From positions 1-64,000 of the forward strand of contig QAXH01002768.1 of NCBI GenBank assembly GCA_004335635.1: a stretch of 64,000 bases of DNA. Reading direction: 5' to 3'. The notes beneath the pieces are model-generated. The model was not told the DNA's origin. It searched no databases and saw nothing but the letters and a program-made list of their open reading frames with translations. The DNA comes from Chloromonas sp. AAM2. Taxonomy: Eukaryota > Chlorophyta > Chlorophyceae > Chlamydomonadales > Chlamydomonadaceae. Below, in pieces: positions 37,801 to 49,947 of this stretch (position 1 is its first letter; the number at the start of each line of letters is the position of its first letter). The translations under genes and the position numbers were made by a program.

Positions 37801-40384
37801 GGCCAGTTTGCAGCACATTGCAACCCATTGGTAACAGCACTATCAAAGAGCAAGAGTGTCCATCAAGAACTGGCTGTGTTGGCTGCCCAGTAACCTACTG
37901 CCTGGCACAGCCCCAACCTTTGACCTGCTGTGCCACTGACCATCGGAAAGTTGCTGAGAATTGATCATGTTTACGGTGTTGAGAGCTGTGGTGAAGGCAA
38001 ATGTCAACAATTCCCGCCTGGCCTGCGGCCTTACCTTCCCAGCTGTGTGAGCAGCACCTTGACCGGGTCCCTGGGCGTGCCTAGGCCCCACTTGTTGAGC
38101 TTGGCCATGCTGACCACCATGGCGCGAGTCGCTGGGTCCAGGTGCTCCTGAGTCTGGTGCCACGCGCCCAGCGGGTCGGGAGAGGCCTCCTCGCCGTTCT
38201 GCAACTCGACCATGGTAAGGTCAAGGGACCTGCGGAGGGCACATGGGCATGGGGAAACACGAGCCGGCTCTGCATGCATGCAGCATGACATGCATACACG
38301 AACGTGGCATGTAGGGAGTGCAGCACGTCAGCAGTTCACATATGCATGAATCATTGGGCACCACACATGCATGGAAGGACCACGGCACAAAGAGCAGTGC
38401 GGCATGACATGCAAATTGTATGGGATGACTGCCATGCATGCGTAAGACATACCTGAGGCTGGTGATAAGGTACAGAGGTGTGATGTGTGACACCAGCATC
38501 TCCTCAGCCTTGCGGAAACTGAGATGCGTGAGGGCCGTCAGGCGCGATAGCTCGTGTGTGGCGTAGTGCCCACACATGCGCCAGAACCCACACTCAAGGT
38601 ACAGGCTGCGTAGGTTCACCAACTGAGAGCTGATGCCCTGCATGCATGCATCACATGCATCACATGCATCATGACGTCATCCGCAAATCGCATGTGCACC
38701 ATCTGCTTGTCATGCAGAGTGCAGCAAACACACAGCTTACAACGAAGCTTGCTTTTGCACCTGACACGCATGTGTGAAGTGTGGGCATGACCAGCACAAT
38801 CGCGGCCCATGCTGGCACCCCACCAACCTGCAGAAAGCTCCTGAAGAAGTTGAGCTGGGCTGGTGACGCAAACGTGAGCAGCCCATGTCCCGCATCCGGT
38901 GCCTGCTGTGCGATGCGGCCCAGCATGAGCCGCATGTCCCTGTCACGCACACGCCTGATGCCCACGCCTGTGCCCACACCCATCATGGTCAGACTGGTCA
39001 GCTGCCGACCTGCCGTGTCAGGAGTCTGGGGGGCACAGGACAGATCAGGGGGCGCACGGGCTAGGTTAAGCAGCTCGGGCAGAGCTCCAAGCGCCCCTGG
39101 TGGTTCCTCTGGCTTGGCTGGCCGTCGGCCCTCCTGTAGGCAGCGAAGAGCGGGTAAGTGAGTGTCCTTTTTGAAACTGTACCGCTTGACAAGTTGAAGT
39201 GACGATGGCTCAAGCATATACAACATCATCAGCCTCGCATTGCAAAGGACTGCTGGTGCAAAGGTCATACTGAGCGTAGCTGGGAGGCACGCAGGCCGTG
39301 TGGCATGGCATGGCATGCAGCAGAGCATCTGCAAGGCCTGAGCATAGCCAACATTGGGTAGCTGGAAGAAGAGAATTGCAACGTGGCATGCACATGACTT
39401 GAGTTGATGTCGGCACGGGTTGCTGCGCAGGCGGCTGTTCAGCACATGGCTGAGCATACCTTCAAGGGAGCTGGCTCCCATGCGTCCTGTGGGCACACAA
39501 GCACCAACAAAAGCCCATCAGGCAGTCAGAGCCGAGTTTGTGTTTGTACTGCCACTGTGTTCAGAGCATAGTGCCGGAATATAACGAGTTGACGATGGCC
39601 GCTTGACATGACACGGCTGGTGCGCCTGTGCGTGCGATCCCGTAGACACACGTTGCAATGATAACCAAGGTTCTGCCCAGGCAAGGTCACATGCAACTAG
39701 TTGGGACGGTCACTTGCAACCAGGGTTGAAGGTCTTGGCCAAGCCAAAAAGAAAAGTACATCATCCGGACATGGTATGTAGGCATCAAAAATCAGCTTTA
39801 ACGGTGTGCCAGGCAGTTGGTTACGTTGATGACAAGCTGGTCAGGCGGCAGTAGCACATGTTGGCTATAGACATGTAACACCCACTGTTGCAGCAAGGTG
39901 CACTGATTTAAGAGCTGTCAGCTGGCTGAAGCTCTGCAGCAGCCACTCCTTGGTCACGGGGCCAGATGAGAAGACGGCTGCCTTGCGGATGGCTGGTGGA
40001 AGGCAGCTTGCATGGCTGGGAGGCACACCCGTCCATCTTGCATGGATCAGATGACGGTCCACCGCTGCTTTCAACGTCTGGCATGTCTGTCTAAGCACAG
40101 CCCTACAACAGTGAGAGTCACGAGGCGCCACACTTGGGCAGCCTTGCTCAATGCTACCATAAGATTAAGGCAGGCGTGAACTTCACCGAAAACTCACTTG
40201 TCGGCGCCAGAGCAGCGACTGATGACCATGGAATGAACGCCAGGCGGCAATTCTAGCATCGACATCATGCCTGCGTTGTCCTCCATTCTAGCAGACCACA
40301 CCGTGTACGCAATGTCAAGCACTACAGTGGACTTATCCTGGGACGCCACCAAAAACGGATTTCCAACGAAGCTTGGGGCTATAA
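31859..40384 (-). CDS. Large leucine-rich-repeat protein with F-box-like N-terminus
   Basis: Exons supported by phase on the minus strand: about 40384-40198, 40102-39895, 39133-38828, 38637-38453, 38229-38035, 37753-37660, 37361-37263, 37008-36910, 36601-36512, 36150-36100, 35546-35379, 35051-34930, 34644-34556, 34311-34161, 33910-33759, 33431-33021, 32569-about 32465, about 32304-32158, 31954-31859. One or more exons near 35400-36100 and 39150-39900 are probably missing. The start (LELPPGVHSMVISRC, then AVLRQTCQTLKAAVDRHL) has the spacing of an F-box helix set. LRR units of ribonuclease-inhibitor type follow: LVNLRSLYLECGF, LITSLRSLDLTMVELQN, CTNLTALNMRDM, LRVLDLSLMDCEE, LTALTRLEMDQDE, LPNLRHVSLSCLYMDD, VTHLDLSNPHHHDD, LPSLERLSLRDMHLDRG. 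A long Asp/Glu/Ser-rich stretch (33021-33260) precedes a C-terminal part (DSHKKWLFLTRAV, SEEEERAKHWITRKSNPSAD). If F-box-like, it would recruit substrates to an SCF ubiquitin ligase. That is inference. Confidence 0.7.
32051..32120. repeat. 34-bp tandem duplication in an LRR-gene intron
   Basis: Two exact 34-bp units begin GCATGTGCGGTGGGTGCAC at 32051 and 32085, and a third starts at 32119. The array lies between the last two exons of the LRR gene. Confidence 0.85.
36186..36220. repeat. (CATGT)7 pentanucleotide repeat
   Basis: Seven exact CATGT units lie in an intron of the LRR gene, 36 bp upstream (in minus-strand sense) of the exon beginning at 36150. Confidence 0.9.
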
Positions 40385-40924
40385 CCCTGAAATTTCAGCA
40401 GTTGCTGACGGTCACAGGTATTGCAAGGTGTGGGCCAGGATAGGATGATGGGACTCTCCTTGCAATTTGTTCCATCCATATTACACGCGCAGATCGTTTG
40501 ACTCTTTGCGATAACAGCACAGCAACGGTTCCCAGAATACCGCTCACGGACCCTTCCGTCATAGACTGATCACCAATTTGGACTGAGTACCATCGTGAGT
40601 GCACGCGTGCGAAATGTATGCAACTGACACAGAAAGACTGCAGAATCATCACTATGCACTGCCAGTATGCGAATGGCGCGTATCGCACAGACTGCGGTAG
40701 CATATACGGCAACCTTCCACTGCACCAGTTCACCTGGCAGATTCAGCATGCATGCGTTAGTTTCAAGGTGTTGATCATCTGACGTGAGCGCAAGTTCAGG
40801 GAAGCTCACTTTCTTATTGCTATGTCATCTTGAGCGCAGCCATAGGTCACCCAGGCAGGCCATGCATCAGCAGTGATGGGCCTGCTGCTGAATGTTGTGG
40901 CCAAAGTACGTGCCTTGATACTGA

Positions 40925-41660
40925 ACGCCTTATTCCCTGATGATGCCCCAGTCAAGCACCAGTATCAATTCGTCTGCTGAACTGAACTGATCTTGGCGTC
41001 CGTGAAATGCCACACTCATGCCACGAAATCTGATCAAACACAGACAGGTCTTATAGCAAGCACGCCTCTAGGAGCTGCGCTTGTTCTACCCTAGTATGCA
41101 GAGACTGGCTGCGCAAGCCGCACACTGTTGCTAGTTGTACAATACAACGGAAGGTCTTAAGGCTTTTGCCTGAGGCAAGACATTTCGACAGTGCAAGCAC
41201 GAGTGAGGAGCAACTCTAGCAGGCAACTGCAGAGTGCTGCGCTCTGCCTGCAAGCCTTGGGTCACTTCAATCACACTGCACCCAAAACAGATGTCCACCC
41301 CAACAGATGTAAGCATTTCATTCTGAAGAAAACATGTCATGCTATTCCAACAATGTAGCAGTCGGTAAGGCTAGAAGATCAACACAGGCTTGTTCCTTTG
41401 CCGCTCGTGTCGTGATTTGTGTTGTGCTGTACAACAGGTCATTGTGCAGCGGCTCTCAAACAGCACAACCCAGTTTACGTCACAAAACCGCCAGGGTGGC
41501 AAGCCAATCTAAAGGTGGGCGTTCCACACCACAATTTGTATTAGAATCGAGGGTAGGCTAGTGAGGTAGCCTTCGCCCATGTTGAATCAGTTCTAGTAGC
41601 AAGCAAGCAAGCAATTGGCTTCTGACGAACAAATGTGCGCATTTGCAACCGGCTTGATCA
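40925..41660. repeat. Segmental duplication block 1, copy 1
   Basis: Same orientation and order as 51094-51830. The middle part (41140-41580 against 51310-51750) is more than 90% identical by eye. The flanks are more diverged, with small indels. The block contains a short plus-strand frame present in both copies (ARRSTQACSFAARVV), whose coding status is doubtful. It lies downstream of the coiled-coil gene in copy 2 and downstream of LRR-like exons in copy 1. Confidence 0.9.
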
Positions 41661-44282
41661 CACGGTCCTTGTCCACCATGATGGCAATGCTAAACTTGCC
41701 CCTCCATGCGCTGTCATGAGAGCGTTGGCCATGTGTGCATCCGTCGCCCCACCCCCAGAGGACAGACCCAGTGCCTCGGCATCGGCCACGCGCAGCAGAC
41801 ACAGCGCACACAGCGCACGAATCGCGGTCAGCTGGGATAGCACCTGCGGGGATGGAGCGAAGAAGCCATAACCACTCAACGGATAGGCCGGATGCAAACA
41901 AATCACGAGTGCAGGCAGACGGGGCGGACAGGCCTGACCCTACTGCAACGGCTTGTGATGCAAGCAGCTCTTACATCACATCCTCATGCAACGAGTACAG
42001 CAAGCACACGTCCCATGCAGAAACCAGAATGTAACAGCATGGCTCAGGGCCCAGGCCTGATGCAGGCTCGGGTGCAGGTGCAGGCAGCTGGGAGGCGGTG
42101 GCGGTGCGCAGCATGAGTTGCCTGTCCCGCAGAAGGGCCAGGAAACGCTCTAGGCCAGGGTATTTCTTAGTCAATCTCAGCTCTTCGGGCATCTGAATGG
42201 CATGGCTGGAGTTGCCTGGCGCCCTGCCCAGAAAACACCTGCTTCGCAGGCTAAAGCTTTAAAAAGCCGGAGAACACTTGCTTTGCAGGCTGCAGAGCCC
42301 GTTTGCGGCCTTCTGGCAAGTGGCCAGAACGTCCGGGTTCCGTACGTGTGAAGTATCCTGCTCTAGGCCCAAGAACACGCGCTGACATGAAACGTGTACA
42401 GCAGGAGGAAGGGCAGTGCCTCCTGTCAAACACCAGGAGAGGACACAGCGTAGCGTTTTCCAACTCATTCCTGGTACATAGACGACCTGCAGCCTCTACT
42501 CCGGGTCGTCTCCCACACGCACTTGACTTGATGTGTGGCCCAGCTACTTGGGGTTGCAGGACAGCTCCGTACGTGTGTGACACACGCTCATGCAGATGTT
42601 GAGCATGAACGCATCCTTGCACCAGCTTACTTAGCTCAGTTGGAATTGAGCATGATGGTGACATATGCTCATGCAGATGTTGAGCATGAACGCATCCTTG
42701 CAAAAAGGCGCATTGGAGAAGTGAAGACTGCCCTGTCGCCTGCGGTTACCCTTACCTGTGTGATGCGATAGGCGCACTGAGACGCAATGGCCAAATCCTG
42801 ATCGCCACCGCCAATGCTCTCCCCCTTTCCTTGACGTCCCAACGCCCAAACACCTGAAAGGAGGGATGCATGCTGTATGTCTGTGACTGTTGCATGTTAG
42901 CAGGCCCATACATTTGACCGGATTTCCGCACGATCACGAACAAAAGAACCCCTAGGGTTTGCTCTACAATCACCTCTACGCGACCAGTGTGCAGGACCAT
43001 AAGCACAACGCTGCGCCACCGTCATCACCATTGCTACACCGCACGTGAGTAGCCTCGCCCCACCTGATGCCAAACTTGTGCTGATCATGAGGTCCCTCAG
43101 GCAGCTATTGATGAGGTACATGCGATTGGGCCGCTGGACCCAAGCGCCCTGTGCAATGCACGATCTAGGGAACAAGCGCTGGAAAAGCCAGGCTGGAGTC
43201 CAAAATGCTCCTGGATGTGCTGCGAGCAGGAAATAAGGAGGATGCAGAGACAACAATAGAAGCTGAATTTATTGCCTTTCCCTGGTCCATTGGAACAACG
43301 CAACGTGTTGTGTTGAAATGTAAATGTGGCATGCAACAGCTGTGACACGTGGGCCAGAATTCAGTACAGGACGATGGAGGGTGCTATGGCAAGCTGCGAT
43401 GCCGCTGGGTAAGATGGTGTGGTGTGGTGTGCCTCTGTACCTCGCTGTGGCACGCCTGCAGAAGGCTCCGTCATTCCTCTGCCCCCTGCCGCTGCCGCCC
43501 CTGGCTGTGGCACACCTTCTATGAGAAGGCTCATATCCGCCATATGTACCAACATGTGCTTGCCCCCTTCCTTCCGCCCCCTGCGCAGCACAGTGCCATG
43601 CAAGGACAGCAGTATTAAGGGCGGAGTGCAATACAACGGTCCAGTAAGTGAAGTCCAAACCCAGGGAAGAACACTTCACACGGTGACAGGCGATGAGAGG
43701 CAATCTGCAACCAAACTCTGCTTGCATCCGAACTCAAGAAAACGAAAAAAACTCAGCAAAGAGTCTATATCAACACCTCTACCAACTGCGAGCCTAATGC
43801 GCGTTCTCTTATGCTTCACAAAGTAGACCACCGGCATATCATCGTACAATTGCCATTTCTTCTTTCAACCGGCGCACACACACACACCTACACCACTTCA
43901 CCCCACATCACATCACCTACTGTGGCATGTTGTGATGGCAGTGCGATGTGTGTAGGAGGCCACCTTGCAGCCTGTCAGATGGGCAAGGAGGTGAGTGAAC
44001 GCGCACCCAGCCGTCAGAAGTGGCACTGTGATGGATGAGATGCCAGCCGGAACAGGTCAGGCTGATCTGACACGTGTACCATACTTCTCAAGGCTGACTC
44101 ATGATGCTGTTTCCTGCTGAATACGACCTGTCTGAGCATTGGTTCTGAGCACCCACTCTCACCTCTGCTACCAGGTGACAGAGCTCATGGCCCACACTCA
44201 CAGCGCAAGGGTCAGGCCACGTCAGGGCCAGGCGCGGGTAGCGCTCCGGCAGCAACAGCACTGTCAGCTTCAGGGCAGCCAC
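41640..44282 (-). CDS. LRR-like exons of a second gene or gene fragment
   Basis: Several minus-strand exons have clean splice sites. 44282-44163 encodes VAALKLTVLLLPERYPRLAL, then VGHELCHLVAE. 42853-42756 encodes VWALGRQGKGESIGGGDQDL. An exon starting at 42192 encodes LTKKYPGLERFLALLRDRQL. An exon starting at 41843 encodes VLSQLTAIRALCALCLLRVA, then ALMTAHGG. The leucine pattern resembles the large LRR gene just downstream on the same strand, so this may be a sister gene, a fragment, or more distant 5' exons of it. I could not join the exons into one frame across 42200-42750 and 42860-44160. A tandem 73-bp duplication lies at 42587-42709. Start and stop are not established. Confidence 0.4.
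42587..42709. repeat. Direct duplication, 73-bp period
   Basis: The 38-base segment GCTCATGCAGATGTTGAGCA... occurs at about 42590 and again at about 42667. The spacer contains a GAGCATGATGGTGACATATG sequence. It falls between the supported LRR-like exons. Confidence 0.7.
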
Positions 44283-44350
44283 CTGCAGCAGGCAGCATAA
44301 CCAGGGCAAACACATCACCTGCATTGCCAACAAGATGTGGTTGGGTGCAC

Positions 44351-44392
44351 ACACATCACATCACGTCACATCACGTCACATCACGTCACATG
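44351..44392. repeat. 10-bp tandem repeat (ACATCACGTC)n
   Basis: Four imperfect copies of a decamer of the form TCACATCACG. The array lies exactly at the junction between the LRR-like exons and the decayed coiled-coil copy, so it may mark a rearrangement breakpoint. Confidence 0.8.
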
Positions 44393-44399
44393 GACTTAA

Positions 44400-45075
44400 A
44401 TTGGTCAGACAAACTAGTGGTGCACAATTGCAGCTGGCCATTCTGGGTCTTGAGCGCGCGATAGTTGTTGCGCAACAGGCGGTTCTGCATGGGAAAGGAT
44501 TCCGTGTCCGAGCAAAGTAAACTTCCATGGCGCACGGCTAACCTCATCATGCTGCATGACGTGTCCTGCCACTGCTTGATATCCCAAAGAACCGGCGGTA
44601 TACGCCCTGCAGAAAAGTCTGGAGATAGCCGCCCTGCAAATACAAACATTACACAGCGTTGGCCATGGAAACTGGGGTCGATCATGCCAGCTTTGGCCTT
44701 GCCTGGCTTCTGCATGGCTGCATGAGCTGCCCCTACCTGCGCATCCTACTCCACGCGATAAATGTCCTGCATGAGCTTTCACTTCAAGCCGATGCAACAC
44801 GTCTACTAGCTGACCACCCAAACACGATTTCACGTCCCAAGAAAAACACCACAGGAAGCGGCACATGGTTGTACACACAAAGTCGTGCCTCTGCTCCGGA
44901 ACCTGCGCGCGCAACAATTCAGCCCGCCACGTCAGGTCCTGCAACATGCAGGCCGTGTCTCGCAAGCTGAAGATGTCTTTCCGGAGCATATCGCCCTTGG
45001 CAAAGCCCAAGGCACTGCGCAGCAACGTGGGCGCCCACTCACCCCATGCCTCCTGAGTTGGGTGCCCCGTGCATG
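44400..45075 (-). pseudogene. Decayed copy of the coiled-coil gene at 52190-53788
   Basis: This is homologous to the parent gene's exons and introns in the same order, so it is a genomic duplicate and not a retrocopy. Against the parent I see four lesions. First, the CTCTAG splice acceptor of exon 2 is changed to CTCCGG. Second, exon 3 has a one-base insertion (GAAGTGAAAGC against GAAGCAAAGC). Third, exon 3 has a CAG to TAG change ahead of its donor. Fourth, exon 4 is broken after GGYLQ by inserted sequence and has lost its 3' half and donor. Exon 1 upstream of VGMHGAP and exon 6 are missing. It cannot encode the parent protein. The long frame running through it (44414-45148) crosses former introns. 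Confidence 0.8.
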
Positions 45076-45508
45076 CCAACCTCGAGCAGCAGGAAGCACA
45101 AACAGACAGGAAGTCAATGCAGGATAGCAGGTGGCGTTGAACGCTCATGTGAACAAAGAGGCAAACGAACCGAACACTTCCGGAACAATTCTTGCAACTA
45201 TCGTTTAACTATCTTCCTATTATCTAACTATCTATTTATTGAAGTGTAACGATTGCGAACATATTATGCCCTAAACTCGTACCCAGTTGCCCTTCAAGGC
45301 TTGCCTGGTTGCCCTTGCCTACATCCAGAGGTTGCATGGAATCCCATCTGTGAAAAACTCCTGCCTTCCACCCCCGGGCAAAGCCCCTGCGCCAGAAACA
45401 CAGGCAGAGGCACACACAGTAAGTTAGTGCACGTGTTTGTAGAGGGGAAGGGCTGAACAAAAGGCACGTGCGTCATCCGAAACAAAAAAAAGGTCAAGAG
45501 TACACCTA

Positions 45509-45512
<4 letters not shown>

Positions 45513-45554
<42 letters not shown>

Positions 45555-45560
45555 GGTATA
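45513..45560. repeat. (TA)n microsatellite
   Basis: An alternating AT run of about 30 bp passes into a TACATA-type run. It lies just downstream of the GNAT gene's 3' end and upstream of the decayed coiled-coil copy. Confidence 0.9.
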
Positions 45561-45849
45561 CATGTATACATGTACATATGTATATATGTATTTATACCAG
45601 GGAATCATTCCTGACTCTGAACAAATAAAATCAACCCTTACACCACTTACTGTTTTTGGTTTTTGTCCGGCTGTGACTGTGTCCAGCCGGATGGTGCCCT
45701 GTACTCTGGGTTGGAATGGTAGTACCTGCGGGCAGCCTCTGCGGTGCACGTGCTTTTATTAGAGTGTGGGTAACACTGCGTTACAGAACGTTACAAAGGT
45801 GTCAGTGGTATTCACAGGCGAAACGCTCAGGCGGGCGAGAGCCAGAATC

Positions 45850-48192
45850 CTACTGCCTGGGCGGAGCAGTAGCCTTCTGGCACTGCCGTTTTGAGGACAC
45901 CATCCGCATTCGAAAGCGGCGCGTGCGCTCGATCCTTTCCCGTTCGCGGGCAAGAAGAGCGAGTTCGGAGAATGCTGCCGCAACCGGAGGAGCCGGGCTG
46001 GAGACAACGATTGTCTCCATGGTGGCTTGCCGCTTCAGCCTGCCCTGAGCATCCTCCTCCCTGGCGCATGCGCCACGCTTTAAGCCACGGTTGGCGATTG
46101 GCGTCGCCGGTTGCGGTGTCAAGCATGGCGCGGGGTGCGCAGGGCTGCGGCAAGCATGCAGCCTTCGACGCTGCGGTGACGGTTCGGGCTTTACGGCAAG
46201 GCAGACGCGCTTGGCAGGTGGCGGAAATTTTGGTTCCCCAGCCAACTGGTAAGCGCGTTTGCTGACTCCGAGGAATGACGGGACGCGGCCGCCGGCGTTG
46301 ACCGGCGGTGTCGCACAGGCATGCGCCTGAGTGCGGGGGGCTGGGATCATTGGCAATTCGCGTGCTTGCTTGCGATCCGTGGTATCTGCATACGCAGGCG
46401 TTGGAACGGGCAGCGGAGCAGGAACGGGAGCAGGCTCCCGTTTGCAGGCTGGAGCGGGAACGGGGACGACAGCGGGGCTGCGGGGTGCAGCCGAGGCGGG
46501 AGCAGGACAGGGGATGGGAGCGGGTGCGAGAGCTGGGCCAGCCGACACAGCGACAGGCACTGGCACAATAGCAGGCACAGGGGCAGGCACCAAAACAGGG
46601 GCAGGCAGAGGGCCTGATACTTGACCCTCCACCGCGGCAGCCGGAGGCGCACCGCCCGCTGGCAGCGGTGCCGCTGCAGGCGCCGACACTGCCTTCTTCG
46701 CCAGCTTGACCTTGGTGGCGGCCAAGGCCTCCTCCAGGTCCTCGGCGCATTTCTCCCTCACCTGCGGGCAACAGGACACAATTTGTACATGACTTGTAGA
46801 ACGTACTTTGCTCGTTGTATGCAACCAGATAAGCAGTCAAGGCGACTCAGTTTACGGGCTTAGTTGGTGAAGACAACGCTCATAATCATCATTACATGAT
46901 TTCTCATGGTTTGACACACGGACCTGCAGCTAGACACATTATCTCTCCAATAGTAGCGCCTGACAATTAACAAGCCAAAAAATCTCACTGGTATCAGGGT
47001 GCAAGGTACGATTGTCTTCACTAGCAACACGGTTCCATGTTCAAAGTGTTAGATGCTGTTCAGTGCCTGATTCTACTTCGCATTACTTACCAGCTGGTGG
47101 GAAAACATCGTCGTGCCCAACTGCTTGAACTGCCGTGCCTCATCCACCAGCAGTCCCCTAGAAGACTTCTTAAACCCGCAGGTGCCCCAGAATACTCTTG
47201 GCACCTCCGAGTTCATGACGTCCATCCACATGATCTGCGCAAAGGAACAAGTGATGCAATCAAGTGGTCAGAATGCAATTTGCAACAGGAAACACACAAC
47301 ATTCTACCCCCAGGCCAGAATCAATGTGGTGAATCACTCAATGCGAGTACAGTGGCCACGTCAGCGTTGCCAACTGCTCAGATCCAAGCCAGCAGACCCA
47401 CATGCTGGTGCTGAAGTGTAAACATAGAATGAATCGTGAGTGGGCCACTGCTACGGCATGGCTGCTGTGCACTGGCAGGGGCTGCCAACCCCACCAACTG
47501 TGACTTCTCCACTACCCCTCACACAGCACACACGCCTAACGATGATGGGTTAACAACAGCACCACCTCTAATTGCAATCGGTTGTGTGAATTGGTTGACA
47601 GTGCTGCCTGGTGTTATGATCAGAAGGCCCCCAAAGCATGCTCACCCGGCTGCCCTGGGCTTGTGCCATCGCCTTCAGCAGGGCCACAAGCAGCGTTGCC
47701 AAGCCCAGCCTTCCAAAGTCCGCATGTGTGGCGATGAACAGCACCTTCAATGCATGTCGGGGTCATGTTAGGTGCATGACAGCTTGCCATGGTGTAATGC
47801 CCTGCCGTTGCTGACGGTGGCGAACACCGCCGTGCATGCCACACGGCCATCCTGAGACAGAATGGCCGTGCGACAGCTCCTAACCCGAGGCCCGCTTTGG
47901 CATTGGCATTGAGCTGCCTGCATGGAGGCCAGCAGCACGGAAGCGAGTGCACAGCTGGCGCGGAAAGGTGCCAATAATCCAGCCGGGGATTGGATGGGAT
48001 TCTTACCTCCACGGCGACACGTCCAAACTCATTCTTCAGCAAGTCCAAGGCATCGCGCAGCAGGCTGGACTTTGCCGCCCAGCATTCCGGCTTCAACACC
48101 TCCAAGATGAACGGTGAGCCCGTCAGCTGGATTTCTTGCCTGCCTTCATAAAGGGCGGCATCGCACCGAATTGCGCGTCTTGGCCTGGACAT
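45850..48192 (-). CDS. Putative GNAT-fold N-acetyltransferase with Pro/Ala-rich tail, 480 aa
   Basis: Five exons on the minus strand: 48192-48007, 47917-47816, 47744-47646, 47234-47091, 46761-45850 (stop). The N-terminal 180 residues fit a GNAT fold: CRTAILSQDGRVACTAVFAT (beta strands 2-3), VLFIATHADFGRLGLATLLV (strand 4 and the acetyl-CoA loop, R-x-G-x-A form of Q/R-x-x-G-x-G/A), VPRVFWGTCGFKK (the F/Y-W-x-x-x-G-F end motif). The acceptor side is unknown, so the substrate (histone, other protein or small molecule) cannot be told. Residues about 178-480 form one exon: a short coiled part (REKCAEDLEEALAATKVKLA), then a long Pro/Ala/Val tract, basic patches (PPAKRVCLAVKPEPSPQRRR), and an Arg/Glu-rich end (ALLARERERIERTRRFRMRM). 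The intron between 47816 and 47744 is only 71 nt and its acceptor (TTGAAG) is weak, so that junction is provisional. Confidence 0.7.
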
Positions 48193-49871
48193 CTTATCCG
48201 TTGAGAAGAGAGTGTAGATTGATGTGAAAGTTCTAGTGTGGCAGATTGACTTGTGCACGACAAATCAGGCAAGAGTCTCCAGCACGCAAGCCATTTGTGC
48301 CAAGATTCTGAGTTTTAAATGCTACCCGCCGAAACGGCGCATCCATGCCACAGAGGCGCATCCACAAAAACAAATCACAGGCAATGAGATCACTGCGCAG
48401 TCCAATTCATGAAACGGGAGCAAAGTAGGCGGAGCGATTTTCTGTTTGTGTCAAGCAGCAGAGTAGCATGTAGTTGCGTTGTGGCACTGTTCCGAAATGT
48501 GGAAATCTTTGTTTTGCATTCAATGATTGTTTTGCATTCAATGCAATGATTGCACAGACGTTTTCAAGTTTGTTTGAGTTCTGGTTGAGTTGAGTTCCAA
48601 GGCACCATTCACAAATTGTCCCAGAAGAGCTGACCGACCATGTAAGCATTTGCTGTGTTGCATGACAGTCAGAGTGATTCAGACAAGAGTGATTCAGACA
48701 AGGCCAGTCACCCCACTTCCATCTCGTCTACCACTTCACACGACACGCACATTAAAAGACATAACCCAGTACTGGCAGTCACCACTGTCTACCAACACCA
48801 GCAACAGACCTCAGTGGGACGCATGACACGACTCAACCAAGTCTTTACACACACTACCACAGTCAATGACGTTCACCAGGATTGTACCAGGACTGGCACT
48901 CATTTGACCCATCTACACAGTGGGCGCAGTGTGCACCAAATCATCCATGAGAACCAGAACCACACAAGATATTAGTGCAGTACTCAAAAAGTGTCCCAGA
49001 ACCAACCAGGACACCGCATCGAAGTGCCAGATGAAACTCAACGCCAGATGAAACTCAGGACATGAATCTTGGATCTTTGGCCAGCATGCCAACTCACTTA
49101 CGCAGCGCCAGTCTTGACACCACGCTGTGCACCACTCCAACCATGACAGATAACACTGACTCTCGGTGACAGGTAACACTGACGCCACATCTCGGTGACA
49201 GATAACACTGACCCAGTCCATAACAACAGCGTAACAACCCAGCATACACACACTGGTTCCAGTGTCAGTGTCAGGAATTGTCCCAGAACTGGCAAACTTC
49301 TTTTTCTCTGCCACACAGTGGCACTAGTATTTGCACTAGTACCAATCAAAGGCGCATGTCCCAGGTCGCTGGTCTCTGACGCTGCCATTCTGGCCACAAA
49401 TGGTCAGGCGCATTGCAGCCTGCAGGCAGTGCCATTTTTTCAGCCACATGCATGATGGCTTTAGGCCATGGAGCATACCATGCATGCGGTGATTTGCATC
49501 AGCATCAGTCACGAGCATGCTGGCTATGCATGAGCACACGTGGTCATGGTGTTGCTCCAGTCACAATGATTCCAGCCGCATGGCAACGTGCCGATGCCTA
49601 GCATTTAGAGAGCGGCCGCTTTGGACATCTGGGCATTGCCATACGGCTGGCATCGGTAGTGCACATGGTCTGAGGCATTGCAGTATGCAGGCACATGGCA
49701 CATGCGCATTCTCCGCTTATGTGAGGATAGTTTATGTCTGTCTAGGTTGCTCTGGATATCACAGCGTATGTTGTCACTGTTAAATCGCAGCTGGGCTGGT
49801 GGTGAGTGCATGTAACAGCGTTTGTGCTTCACCTGTCAACGCCTGTCAAATCAGACTCCCCTTCACTACGA

Positions 49872-49947
49872 TTTTTTTTTGCAATTTGCGCAAGTAGTTG
49901 CTATTTGCGTTGGACGTGCTTCAGGGTGTGCACTCCCTCCTTGTAAC
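49872..49947 (-). repeat. Dispersed repeat family, copy C
   Basis: A short copy of the core shared with 7804-7980. It contains GCAATTTGCGCAAGTAGTTG and TGCACTCCCTCCTTGTAAC. It is closer to copy A than to copies B and D (AAGTAGTTGCTATTTG against AAATGGTTGATGTTTG), so the family has at least two subtypes in this window. Confidence 0.8.

Noticed and set aside
44414..45148. 244-aa minus-strand frame taken as a real protein
   Set aside because: It runs through former introns of the coiled-coil gene. Comparison with the intact copy shows it is out of frame for most exons.
46308..46624. Plus-strand Arg/Gly-rich frames
   Set aside because: Shadows of the Pro/Ala tail of the GNAT-like gene on the minus strand.
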